Part shown: positions 34,917 through 45,451 of the stretch, in pieces | How the letters are laid out: each line of letters begins with the position of its first letter | Position numbering within the stretch: the stretch's first letter is position 1 | Source: Ancylostoma caninum | Taxonomy: Eukaryota; Nematoda; Chromadorea; Rhabditida; Ancylostomatidae | DNA: 64,000 nucleotides | Reading direction: 5' to 3' | NCBI GenBank assembly: GCA_037903475.1 | Contig: JBAJFG010000019.1 | Location: 3,533,001 to 3,597,000 of the forward strand | Notes under the pieces: model-generated | What the model saw: the letters and a program-made list of their open reading frames with translations, nothing else | Told to the model about the DNA's origin: nothing | Databases searched by the model: none | Made by a program: the position numbers and the translations under genes

Positions 34917-36377
34917 TTAGCTCAGAGAGGGCGCCCGATCCGACTTTGTCCGCAACTACAACTCCATCATTTTCCGGCCAACTGATCTATTTTTTACATT
35001 TTTTTGATATGCATATGGTGTGGTTCCTTCCATTCTTATGTTCCCCACTGCCATTCACTAGAATATCCTTCCAAACGCATTCTGCGGGCAAAGTCGTAAT
35101 TGCAGACAAAGTCGGATCAGGCGCCTTCTGTGAGCTGTGAGAATAGACCATATGTAGTTCGATTTATACTACGTTCGTGCGTTTGACGCGCATGCATCTA
35201 TACGATGTCGATAGGGCAGTCGCATCGCTGACGCAGCTCAGTTGCACGCGTTTGCGGCCGACCGGCGGCTGCGTCTTCTTTTCACTGAATATGCACATGC
35301 CGCGTTGACCGTTCTTTATGGAAAGTCCTTCGCGAATGGATGCATGCGTCTGACTAGTATGAATTGCTCTTATGAAACAAGCATTGATTCGAGATAGTTT
35401 TATATCTCATCTTGAGATGTCAGAAGATTTCATAGATACTGATATTTCAAACGGTTGTCCAATGATAGTCGTCACAACGGTGATGGAACAGCATTTATAG
35501 AAGAGCAGAATTCGGAGAGAGTTTAGACGGCGCTCTTAGCTACCAATAAGCTCATAAACATGTCCTGTCTTGCGTAGTTGACAAAAGGCACAGTGCTGAA
35601 AGCAGCACTACGTCCGCCTTTTGCGTCTGGCAGAATGGTGCGGACAGCAGACGATTTAAGCCCTCAAAGTGGGATTCTCGTCACTTTTGTGAACTGTGGA
35701 GTACGCCATAAAAATAAGCAAAATGGTATATTCAGAACCTCCTGATCTCTCAAATGTAAGCATGAGGTTAGATACATCGTCCACGAATACACATCAGTGA
35801 GTAAGCAGATGCCAAATTAGGAGTAGAAAAGCACACGTCGTCACCATTTCCTGTTTTCGTGATCCTCGACAGTAACTGGTCGCTGCACGTCAACAAACAA
35901 TATGTGAAAGCGTCCCTGTGTGCCAAGCTTGGGGAAAAATTGCTTCCCAGTCAGGTACTGTTGGGAAAGAGAACGTAATACACCCGAGTAGGAAAATCAT
36001 TGTATCAAAACCTGTGCGCTGCGTCAAAGTGCATGTAATTCTGAGGTAAATGTACGCGAAATCAAAGACCCCTCCACATCATCTCCACTCCATACTGAAA
36101 CCATTTTTTTACCCTAAAATTTTTTCGACCGTACGAAGTAAATGATGAGATCCAAGTAATACCACATTTATCTGTGAAAGCTATGGGCCGATTCTTAATG
36201 ATTGCGTGCGTGCGTCAGAAAATGTGTAGTGAAGTACAGGCCGAGATAGACTCCAGATGCGTTCTATATGAATGTGGAAAAAGTAATTTTGAGATCCGTG
36301 CAAGCCACATAGGTTGAAACTCCTTATGACTCCTTATTAGATAGAAGTGCGCAATAGGATGACATCTGATAAAGTCT
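34917..36377. other. No gene recognised
   Basis: Mixed composition, richer in CpG near 35160-35350 (ACCGGCGGCTGCGTC and neighbouring words). A short imperfect hairpin around 35583-35625 pairs ACAAAAGGC with GCCTTTTG. No coding recognised. Confidence 0.4.
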
Positions 36378-36385
36378 CCACATAA

Positions 36386-36917
36386 CAGTGGCGGACGCAG
36401 GGCGGGGGAGGGGGGGGGGGGGAGTGGGGGAGGCGCGCCCGAAATTACTTTACAATACAAATAAAAATCTTGTATTAGTTTATTTTTAATAGTTTATTTT
36501 TATTTTTTTTATTCCTACCACTCACCCACTTTTTGCCACCGCAGACCCATCGTCCATCGGTGAACCCGTATTCTGGCATTCCTCACACCTGAACCACGTC
36601 GGACCCCTCCTCCATCCGCTTTCCCGTATCCTGGCTTTTTCACAACGCTGAGCCAAAGTAAACCCACCCCCGCCCCCGAGAACGGGTCGCCAAATTTTCG
36701 ATATTACTTTACAGTACAAATAAAAACCTTGTATTAGTTTATTTTTAATAGATTATTTTTATTGTTATTTTTAATGCAATTTTTATTCATCATTTATTAT
36801 TATAATTAATATTTTTATTAATTTTATTATCCATCTGGGTCCCCAAAGCGGTGGAGACCCCACTTTTTTCCCACGCCCCCCCCCTTCCCTCCCGCCCACT
36901 TTCTGCGTCCACCACTG
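36386..36917. mobile_element. hAT-like non-autonomous element with 8-bp target duplication
   Basis: The left end CAGTGGCGGACGCAG (36386-36400) and the right end, complement CAGTGGTGGACGCAG (36903-36917), match at 14 of 15 positions. CCACATAA flanks both borders exactly (36378-36385 and 36918-36925). An 8-bp duplication and CAGTG termini are hAT hallmarks. Just inside the left end is a G tract. A block of about 55 bp (TACAAATAAAAATCTTGTAT and on) is duplicated about 260 bp apart (36450 and 36711). No transposase is present. Confidence 0.88.
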
Positions 36918-36925
36918 CCACATAA

Positions 36926-37820
36926 CAATGACAAAAGAAAAAGAAAAAGAGGTGTCTTGCACCTAAATCGTGGCCTTTCTGAGATGGATTTGAAGGAGGA
37001 TAGACATCTCGAGGTAAAGTAGGCATGAAGAACAGCACACTATTTCGCAAAATAAGTATCCAGTAGCACAAGGCGGTGGCGAAGTTTGCGATAACTTCTC
37101 GAATAGGCAAAATGAGGTGGGACTTCGTCGACAAAGGAGTGAATACGGGTAGAACATCGGTTCACAATTTCCTCTCTGGGATAAGCTACGAGAATTAGGT
37201 AAGCACAGTTCGTAACCAGGATAACATTTAGTAGAAGTAGTCCGTCGTTTGTAGTCCCTCCTCTAACGAAAAGTTGATTTTCTGCAGTAGTGACAAAGAT
37301 CTTTGGGTTAGACTCTAGAGCATTTATGCATGTACTACTTACACCCCAGTAGTAGCCGTTCAGTTCCAACATACCAAATTCAAATCGAAAGACGTCATGT
37401 CCGGCAAAAGCGTCGGTGAAAATCAAAAACACACGTTAGGGTCTATAAAGAAAATCGCGATAAGAGAGGAGAGTCACTCAAGCGGACTTCTGAACTTCTT
37501 TCGGCACTTTTATCAAAGCTGCTTTATTGTACGGATACATATATCCCTATAGAGGAAGGTATCGTGTGAAAACCCTCGTATTAGCCCAGCCAATCATAAT
37601 ATTAGGCCCCTGGATTTTAAAATAGTTGACGGTTGCTTCCTGCGATTCGCTACTGAGTTTATTGGCGCCAGCTTTGCCAACACAAAATCGCATCGGACTA
37701 GCAATCCATGGTAGGAGCTCTCGCTGAATCGGTACAAATTTGACTGTGGGAGTCGATGTGAATATCGCAGTGAATTTAGATGGGATAGAAAAACATAGCA
37801 AAAACCGAAAAAAAAGCGGG
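36926..37820. other. Unassigned; minus-strand frame with a hydrophobic segment
   Basis: A minus-strand open stretch at 37040-37432 includes LLLLNVILVTNCAYLILVAY, membrane-like, and a possible 62-bp intron (GTAAGT to CTGCAG, about 37273-37340 on the minus strand). It could be a fragment of a nematode serpentine receptor, but there is no family motif and a stop lies just upstream. I do not call a gene. Confidence 0.25.
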
Positions 37821-38210
37821 AGCCTTGGTGACAGACGCTGCAGCTGGTTGCGGTCGGCGAGGTTTCGGGTGGCGGAACCGTGCGGGTCGGGATTGTTTTG
37901 GTGTTGGTCCACTGACCAGTACACCGTCCTCGCGCCTGGCACTGCTGGCCAGCCGCTGTGTTTGCGCACTCGGCGACGCACGCGCTGCCTCTCGACGCCG
38001 ACTCGCCCAGCCTCGCTGTGAGGCTCGCTATCCAGCACGGATCGCTCGCTTCGACTCCCTCTCGAAGCGGCTCCGGCCGTCTCTCTCCATAGCACGCTGT
38101 CTTCCCGTCTGTCACTCTTTAGGCGATGACCACAGTGACGCAATCGGGATGCACGTGCACACATTCCGCGCGGGGACAAGCGCTCCGTCCCATGTTCTCG
38201 GGATTTTGTG
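37820..38210. other. GC-rich island
   Basis: High GC and CpG, open on both strands (up to 210 codons minus, 128 plus) because stops are scarce. Contains CGGGTGGCGGA near 37866. No domain recognised. Confidence 0.45.
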
Positions 38211-38886
38211 ATTTTGTCTCCCGCGCGCGAGCTTGAGGGTGTAGAACAGTGAAAACCATCTAGTTCGAAAACATGTCTTCTGTCTGAGGAAACTCAAGTG
38301 AAAAAAATTCGAGCAGAACCAGTGCGCTTTCGAGCAGATTTCGCTTATTTATCATCCTATCGTTTTCTCCGAAATATTTCCTGAAATGGTCGCAAGAAAG
38401 AACGTAAATCTCTGGGAAAACAAGCGAAACTTTCCAAAATACATGTGTATTTCGCCCAAAAAATAAGCGAATACTGGTGGAAAATGTTCGAAAATTGCTG
38501 ACTCGTTTACTGGTGCGACAAGTCTAAGTCTTGGTCGGCAGGCACTCACTGCTGCACCTGCTTAACCCCGGAGCAAAAATGCTTCATCCAGAAGAGCATC
38601 TCCAGTTGCAGTCAGCTTTAACGACCGCCATTGATTTCAATTCTGATCCGTGATTTCTCTCTCAGTACCTCCACTTGATGTGACCGTACATTAAGCTAGT
38701 GAATATTCCTAGTGAATATCCCTCATGACAGCATGGAGTATCTATACGCATCAAACAAATGACCAACCTTTTTTTACAGTTGTGATTAGTGCAATATGTG
38801 AAATATTTCAAGCATAACCCGCTTCTGAAGGTGAAAATTGCAAAAAGAATAATTAGTGAGAAACGAATTCACCAGAAGGCTAAACG

Positions 38887-38950
38887 AAAAATAAATGAAA
38901 TCTGCTCGAATTCACGCGCAGTACGAATTCGAGCAGATTTCGTTCATTTT
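38887..38950. repeat. Hairpin with about 26-bp arms (GAATTCGAGCAGATTTCG)
   Basis: AAAAATAAATGAAATCTGCT plus CGAATTC pairs with GAATTCGAGCAGATTTCG and TTCATTTTT across an 11-base loop. A third copy of TTCGAGCAGATTTCGCTTAT lies at about 38330, in the orientation of the right arm. Together they suggest an element spanning about 38320-38950. Confidence 0.75.
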
Positions 38951-41554
38951 TCACACGTAACTTCCACTCCAGAACCATTTTGCTTGCTTCTTTCTAATAA
39001 ATTTCCAAAAAAAAAATACAAAAAGAATGAGCATAATCTGCTTGGATGTTTTCACCTAAGAAAATACATGAGTGGGAGCGTTTCAGCTTACAAATCGTTC
39101 TCGAAGTTTGTACAGTGAATCTGAAAAAAAACCATCGTAAACAATGGAGTGCGCGGATTGTCTTGAAACTCCTGGAAGCCATGTATTCAGGAGGAATGTT
39201 TGGTAGAGGATTTGAATGTGGGAAATGATCGGTATATACATACCTCATCAGAAACGAACCGTAGTTACTGTGCCATTTCCGAAATGGTAACACGCATACC
39301 GTACATACAGTAAATACGGACTACTAGTACTAATCACAATCGGTTGGGTCTCCATAAGGAGAATCATCGGTCACTTCGAAACACTTCACGTAAATCGCTG
39401 GGATCAGCGCAGCGAGCTGGTTCAGAACCTTTGAGCAATGTCCGGCGAGACACTGCATTGAAGCTCTACATTAGACATGAGAATTAGCAAATGAAGAGAG
39501 AAATTTCAGATGGAAGAATCCGAAAACGCTTTCAATGCATTTTTATTGCATTATTGCGTTTAAACGCAGAGGTCAAGGAGATTTCCATTCCTGACAAGTA
39601 CTGTATTCGGTAGCAGATCACAGGGAGATACAAGGAACTATCATATCTCTACAGAAATATGTAGTGATGTACAAAGGAAGACAAGGTCATAGCCTTTTAG
39701 GATTTAAACTAAACGACGCATCAGCTAACGCAGACTCGATCATTGGTGTACAATATGCGCATGACATTCACCTGACGACAGCTGGTCTTTAACAGCACCC
39801 CGTTTTCGTGGATTTCTTGCTTGTCTTGCGCTGATGCAAGTTTCAAGGTCATCATAACATGGAAATTCGGCAAAATCTCAACCACAAGGAATTCAATGGT
39901 TGCTGCCTTCAAAGTTGGTACCGCATCCCAGAATAGTTCTTGATATTTTTTGTATGCGGTAAGAATCGACCTCGCCGTTGATCTCAGTGGTGCACGTAAC
40001 TCCATGCAAAGGTGTCGCTTAATTTGTTCTTAAATACATTGCTTTGAAGAGAATCGGGTACATCGTGTTGGTACATCTGCCACAGTAGATCACAGTGCCG
40101 ATTCCGATTTTGTTTTGGATAAAGGTGTTCCTCTTCGTGAAAGATGTTGGAAGATCTCAGCAAAGGAATAGATGCAAAGTCGGGATTCTCACTTTTTTAA
40201 AGGAAGTATTTAAACCAATTGCTTCGTTGGCGCGTGACCATTCTTAGCGAGCAAAAATCTCAAAAACGACTCAGAGCTGGAAGATGATTGTGAGCTTAGG
40301 TAGTGCAGTGGAAGCTCCTCGTCTTATGGGCAGTTCGAGGTCGTACAATGGCACCAAATTGTTTTCCTAGCCCAGTTCTGAAGAGCCAGGTAGAATACAA
40401 CGACAAAAGTAAAAAAAAAACTCATTGTCAAGTTGAGAAAGTCGCAGGGCTGGGGGTTACTTCAAGCGAAAATGGTTACCAAAAGCACTCAAATTGGACT
40501 CAGATTTTGCTGTATTTTTAGGTTTGGGAGTGAAGCGAAAACGAATAGTGCGATCAATTTTGTCAACTCCTACGAAAAAAGCGGTGCTCTTTGCCATCGG
40601 TTTACCCGGTCTACAAAGCTTGACAGAGCTGGCTTGAAATGGAAGAAGAAACAGAGCAAAAGAAAACATTTTATTTTATACTGGAACTCATAAGAACGCT
40701 AGAACACATCTAATCCATTAATGTCTTGAGAATGCTGATGTCAATGGCGAAGCAAATTTTGCTAATGTTTGTGACGCAGTAACTCTCGTAGAACTGTTGA
40801 GACTACTAATAAAATTATCAATAGACTTGCAAGCAAATTAAGGGCAAAAGTACTAACAAAAGTATCCAATACGATCAACATCTTGGGCACGGTCCTGGGT
40901 ATTGTCTTTAATCGACGTGCAATTGAGTTGATGGTGGTGCTCGCTGAGGTGGAGGTTCAACGGAGTCAAGGGTGGTTGGGTGAGTTATACTAAAAGAAAA
41001 TAAGAAGAAAATAGCGCTAGGTGAGGGAATACAGATTCGTATGCTTCCGAAAAGCCCACTAAAACCACTTACATTCTTGTTTCCATCTAATATATGGTGT
41101 GAGAGCGAAGCAAGCATCGGTAGAAGTCTTGGAAGTCCGTCGTTAGCTGGAGGTCCACAATAGCATACGTATAAACTTGTTTGCCACCTAGTTATCAGAA
41201 TCCTCTGAACAAGTTTTCTAATCGCATCTCATATCCAACGACTGATTTCTTGGCAAGTCCGAGAAGCTTTGGGGTGACAACTTCTAGACAAGAAGAGCTG
41301 GAAGCAGTTATCAACAAGGTTTGGGCCGAATAAGTTTCAGATGCAATCAGACAATTTGTTCAGAGGGTTCTGAGCAGGCATACGAAGTTTGTAAACGGTA
41401 TTGCCGTACGTAACTTCCTGCTGAATCCGAACCAAAGGGCTATGGGCTATCAATCATAAAAGTTTCAATATCATTGGAATACTGCCACGATACTAATCTT
41501 CACAACCTGCTGCCTTACCAACTACGCTCGCCTTGTCGACTCCATCGATGCTTA
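38951..41554. other. No gene recognised
   Basis: A 94-codon minus-strand frame with a good ATG (39721-40005) has plausible protein composition but no motif I can name. The remainder is AT-rich with short frames. Confidence 0.35.
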
Positions 41555-41945
41555 GACTTATCTTATCTTTATCTTTATTGGACATGTAATAAAATTACAT
41601 GTGAAAAAGTAAAACAACAAACAAACAAAAAAAAACAGCTACCTATAGGAATTCCTTAACACGTTTTCTGAACATGCTGATTTTCTCAACAAACGCATTA
41701 GCACGTAAAATGTGATTAAAAATGGAGCAAATCCTATTGCTGAAAAACTTCGACCTAAGCTGAGACCTAGCTGTAATGGTTGAAATCCTAAATGAAGCTC
41801 CTCTCGTTCTGGTTTGGATTATGCGGAAAAATTCTGATGGTTCAAGTTTAACTAGGCCTTTAAGTAATTTGTATGCCATAACTAAGTCATTCCTTTTTCT
41901 TCTCCACTCCAAGGTCCTTAGACTTACACCTTTGAGTGAATAAAA
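41555..41945 (-). mobile_element. CR1-like LINE, 3' end, minus strand
   Basis: The minus strand reads LKGVSLRTLEWRRKRNDLVM then YKLLKGLVKLEPSEFFRI, the C-terminal motif of the LINEs in this window, ending with FRKRVKEFL and a stop at 41643. The 3' untranslated part contains a 9-bp perfect hairpin (ACATGTAAT, AAA, ATTACATGT at about 41583-41603) and ends in an AATAAAGATAAAGATAAG run. The 5' side breaks off near 41945. Clearly 5'-truncated. Confidence 0.8.
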
Positions 41946-42600
41946 ATGTTATCTCTCACGATGTGTGGGTAAACTTTTTGTTTTGCCACAAAATGTCTTT
42001 TTGCGCCTCTGGTGTTTCAGTAGATTTGTATCACTGATTCCCCAAGAAATTATATCACCTAACTCCCTCCCACAGAGTTTATCGGCAATGGCAATCTCTC
42101 GGCAAAAGTGTTACTCGGCAGGATTTTCACAGTTTTCTACTGGTTCCATCATGATTCTCGTTGAAGGTAGGCCCCTGATCCCTGCTGCGCAAATGTAGAG
42201 AATACGTTAACCCACGGAAGTTTTCGACTTCGAGATTTCGGCCACAATTCCGGGCAAGCGCATGTGCTTCTTTGTCAGCTATTTTGTTGGCAAAATCAGT
42301 CTTTTGCACTGTTTTGCAATGTTTCTGAGGCATATGAAAGAAAACAGTATTTCCAAAAGGGTTGCATAATCAACCAGGATGTCGCAAAAACACTAACAAA
42401 TTCTGATGATCTCAATACAATGACAAAATTCAAAATCGAAATAACTGACGGAAATCAGGCCATACTAGTGACTAAAAACGAGTGGATTTGTGGCAAAATA
42501 ACAAATAGAAAATATTACTGGTGTAGGTGATGCAAAAAAGGGAGAGCTAAGGAGTAAGAAAGAGCTCTATAATGAAATGAAATGGGTGCCCACCTGATCA
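41946..42600. other. No gene recognised
   Basis: Short frames in both directions and no motif. Confidence 0.4.
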
Positions 42601-42609
42601 GCCGGCAGC

Positions 42610-42811
42610 AACAGCCCGCTGCTGCTACCAACTCGATCGAACGACCCCATGCTGATCCTGCTGATCCAGGATCTTGGGCATTCTACTCATTATACCGCAG
42701 AAACGGCTGAGTTTCCCACTTATTTCTTTTGTAGAGTTGTTGGAACAATTGTTAAGGTTACAAAATGATCAAAATCTCAGGCACAGAAATTTCCGTGGGT
42801 GCTGCTTTTAA
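42610..42811. mobile_element. TTAA-flanked MITE, truncated inverted copy
   Basis: The terminal GGGTGCTGCTTTTAA (ending 42811) and the blocks CTGATCCAGGATCTTG (42661-42676) and AAACGGCTGAGTTTCCCACT (about 42701-42720) are the complement of the left half of the element at 7250-7671. The other end is missing. Confidence 0.65.
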
Positions 42812-42829
42812 CTGTCGATAGCTACGCTC

Positions 42830-43790
42830 CTAATTTTTAGTAACACCATGGAAGCGTTTGCAGTGGAGATCATGTGTTGTCCAAAGAAAAGAATACTCCG
42901 ACTCGTGCAGACAATTCAATTAATTGACCAGCGAGTTTATGACGCGTCGATTTTCTTGCAATTACTTTGAACAATTCGGCTGAGCACAGAACTGGCATGT
43001 TGTGCGTTATCTCAAGCAAACAAGGTTATCAAAGCACTCAGTATTTGAACACATATTCGTTGTCCGAATAACTGCTGCCCTACATACGTATGTATTTCTC
43101 TACTTCCTACATCTGAATGAAAATCACTCGTTCTCTTCATTCTTTCATTTCTTTTAAACTGACATGCAATTGCGTTGGAGGTGATGTTCGCTATTGGGTC
43201 AATGGGTGTGTGTAGAATTCAAGAATTCAGCTGGAGATCCTGCAGGCCGGAAATGTAATAAGATTGAAATGTTAGAAAGAACGTGGAACTAAGAAATCAC
43301 GAAGACCGCATATTTGTCTATAAAAGGCAATAGAATAGAGCTTTCCAAGCTACTGATCCTAATATGACATCCCACATTTTTTTCTTCATCCCGCTGCTAG
43401 AAGTCTGTTCATAGCCGTCATGCGTTCATCATGGTTGTCATAATCGTTCATCGTATCTGCAGCACATTTTCAGTAGCACTAATTGGCAAACGCACAAAAG
43501 GGTCGTTTTTATATTCGTCCTTTGCCAATCAAAAACGTGGGTAGACTCTGCTGGCTCGGCGTGACCGCGACACGTGAGAGTTGATACGGAAAGGCTTATC
43601 ATACATATTTTCAATCAAAACACCATGTTCGATCTTGAGGAATAATGCTCTTCATCGGAACTAATGCAAGGTCGTTTACAAAAAAAAAAAACTCAGCTAT
43701 CGCATCTAGGGAGTATGGGAAGTGGGCTTTGTTTACCAGTAATGATTGCACATGTATACAGTGGAGAATGCACCTTTTTGAAGGCAGTGT
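42830..43790. other. No gene recognised
   Basis: AT-rich with nothing distinctive. Confidence 0.4.
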
Positions 43791-43796
43791 CTCACC

Positions 43797-43850
43797 TCAG
43801 CTACAACGGCCGAGAATTCGGTCACATTCTCGGCCGGTGTACGAGGCACC
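43797..43850. repeat. GC-rich hairpin (CGGCCGAGAAT arms)
   Basis: CGGCCGAGAAT (43807-43817) and its complement (43826-43836) enclose an 8-base loop. The stem extends outward imperfectly through CCTC...TACA. The 183-codon plus frame over this hairpin (43645-44196) has no recognised domain. Confidence 0.8.
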
Positions 43851-45440
43851 TCTCGCCTTTCCAAAGTCAGGCCGAGACTCCGAGTTTTCGACAATGAGAA
43901 CACCTATGCAATCAATGAGATCAAAAGAGGTACAGGGAAGTGATGCAGTTTCTTTGTCGAGGAACTCGTCCGCGCCAAATTGGATTGGTCCCACAAAAAC
44001 GGGTTTTTCGATAGTTTTATTGGAAATCATGTGCATTTTTGAACTCGGCGTAGGTCCAAATTGTGTTCATGTCCCAGAATCGAAAATGAGCTTAGACACT
44101 GCCTCTAAATATGATACCAAGTATTGCACAGATCAGACGCCCACGAGAAGTGGAAGTGCTCGCCATGTTCCTTTGTTTGTGTGCTTATATATTTAAACAC
44201 TCACATCATTCAAAACAATTTTTTTGGAATGAAATTCCCGCCTGCTCGGAACAGGACCAGAACAGAGCATCATTTTCACTATTGCCCTTGCCTAGAATCT
44301 TTCGCAATACATCATGCTCGAGACTGACACGTGTAAAGATTGGGTCATTTTTCGCATCCCATATGTAGACGCAACTTGTCTCACATCAGATTCCCAACAT
44401 TTTTCAGATGTATTAGGTAGAGGCTCGATCTTTCATTCACTTTTTCAGAGAGGAAGTTGTTTAGATATCAAAATTCAGACATTGAGGGCAGAACTCCTGA
44501 TAACGTTTTCGCTCAAGTGCATGGTCATTTTTGAGAACGATAAGGGATAGAATGTGAAATGTGATCACTTCAGGCCCTAAGAAAAGCTGTAAATACTCGG
44601 GGGGAATGTTGACATCGAACATTCAACTAACTATTAGCCTCGTCTATCCTATCTCATTCAGAAAGAAGAAAATGTAGACCACACACACTAGGTTGTGGCG
44701 TAGAAGTTTTATCGTGTTTTCTTCCTTGGCTTTACTTTTTTTCATAAATTTATCGGACTACAACCTTGACAAGCATTATATTTTCATAACTGGTAGAGAT
44801 CGCCACTTGTCTGTGAGTTCGTCGCTGGCCCTCAAAAAATCAGAAAACAAAAAACATTTGAGGCTGTGAAAGGTACCAGGCGCACTCCAAAATCCCTGAA
44901 AATGGCCAATTTTTTTCGGGTAGAAAATGTGTCTCTTTTCTATTAAAGGGTCTTAATACCCTGAGAGTGATATAGGTGCAAATCCTCTGCATCTATTAAT
45001 GGCACCGTCACAACTCAGAATGATTTCAGTGGAAATAATCTTTAGGAGTTCTTGATCGCAATGGTATGCACAATTTCGTACAAAACTGATGGGAAACTCA
45101 TCATTAAGGCCCTCTTTTAGGGAGCTTGTCGGCGTAGCCAATGCTGGGACTAAGGTTTCCGCACCATCCATGCTGGTGACATATTGTGCGCACCTTCCAT
45201 CATGTTAACCTCGTCTCCCACTTTGGCTCCGCTCGTGACTCCTCCCACATGCTCATCAAGACGAGGCACCCGAAGACGGGTTTCCCAGCGTTTCGTGCGG
45301 ATTCACAATCACCATTATGATCAGCAGCTCCTGTAGATAACTTTTGTCTGCGAAACTGAAAAGGGGTGACACTGCCTTCAAGTCGATATCGTTGATTCAT
45401 CGTTGCTTTCCTTAAGGATATGAATCCTATTACGTCTCAT
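43851..45440. other. Upstream region of the phosphatase gene; nothing recognised
   Basis: About 1.6 kb with no coding match. I could not identify a core promoter. In nematodes trans-splicing makes the true transcription start hard to see. Confidence 0.4.
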
Positions 45441-45451
45441 ATTCCAGGAGC
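45441..45451 (+). other. Probable spliced-leader acceptor 4 nt before the phosphatase start codon
   Basis: ATTCCAG followed by GAGC and the ATG at 45452 is a good nematode 3' splice site with no coding exon visible upstream. Together with the signal peptide starting at this ATG, this suggests trans-splicing of a leader. A cis-spliced 5' untranslated exon is the alternative. Confidence 0.5.

Noticed and set aside
37547..38179. 210-codon minus-strand open frame
   Set aside because: GC-island composition effect; a different frame of 173 codons overlaps it on the same strand.
39721..40005. 94-codon minus-strand frame as a gene or LINE fragment
   Set aside because: Protein-like composition, but it matches none of the reverse-transcriptase motifs and has no flanking exon.
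43645..44196. 183-codon plus-strand frame
   Set aside because: Runs across a strong hairpin and has no motif or splice context.
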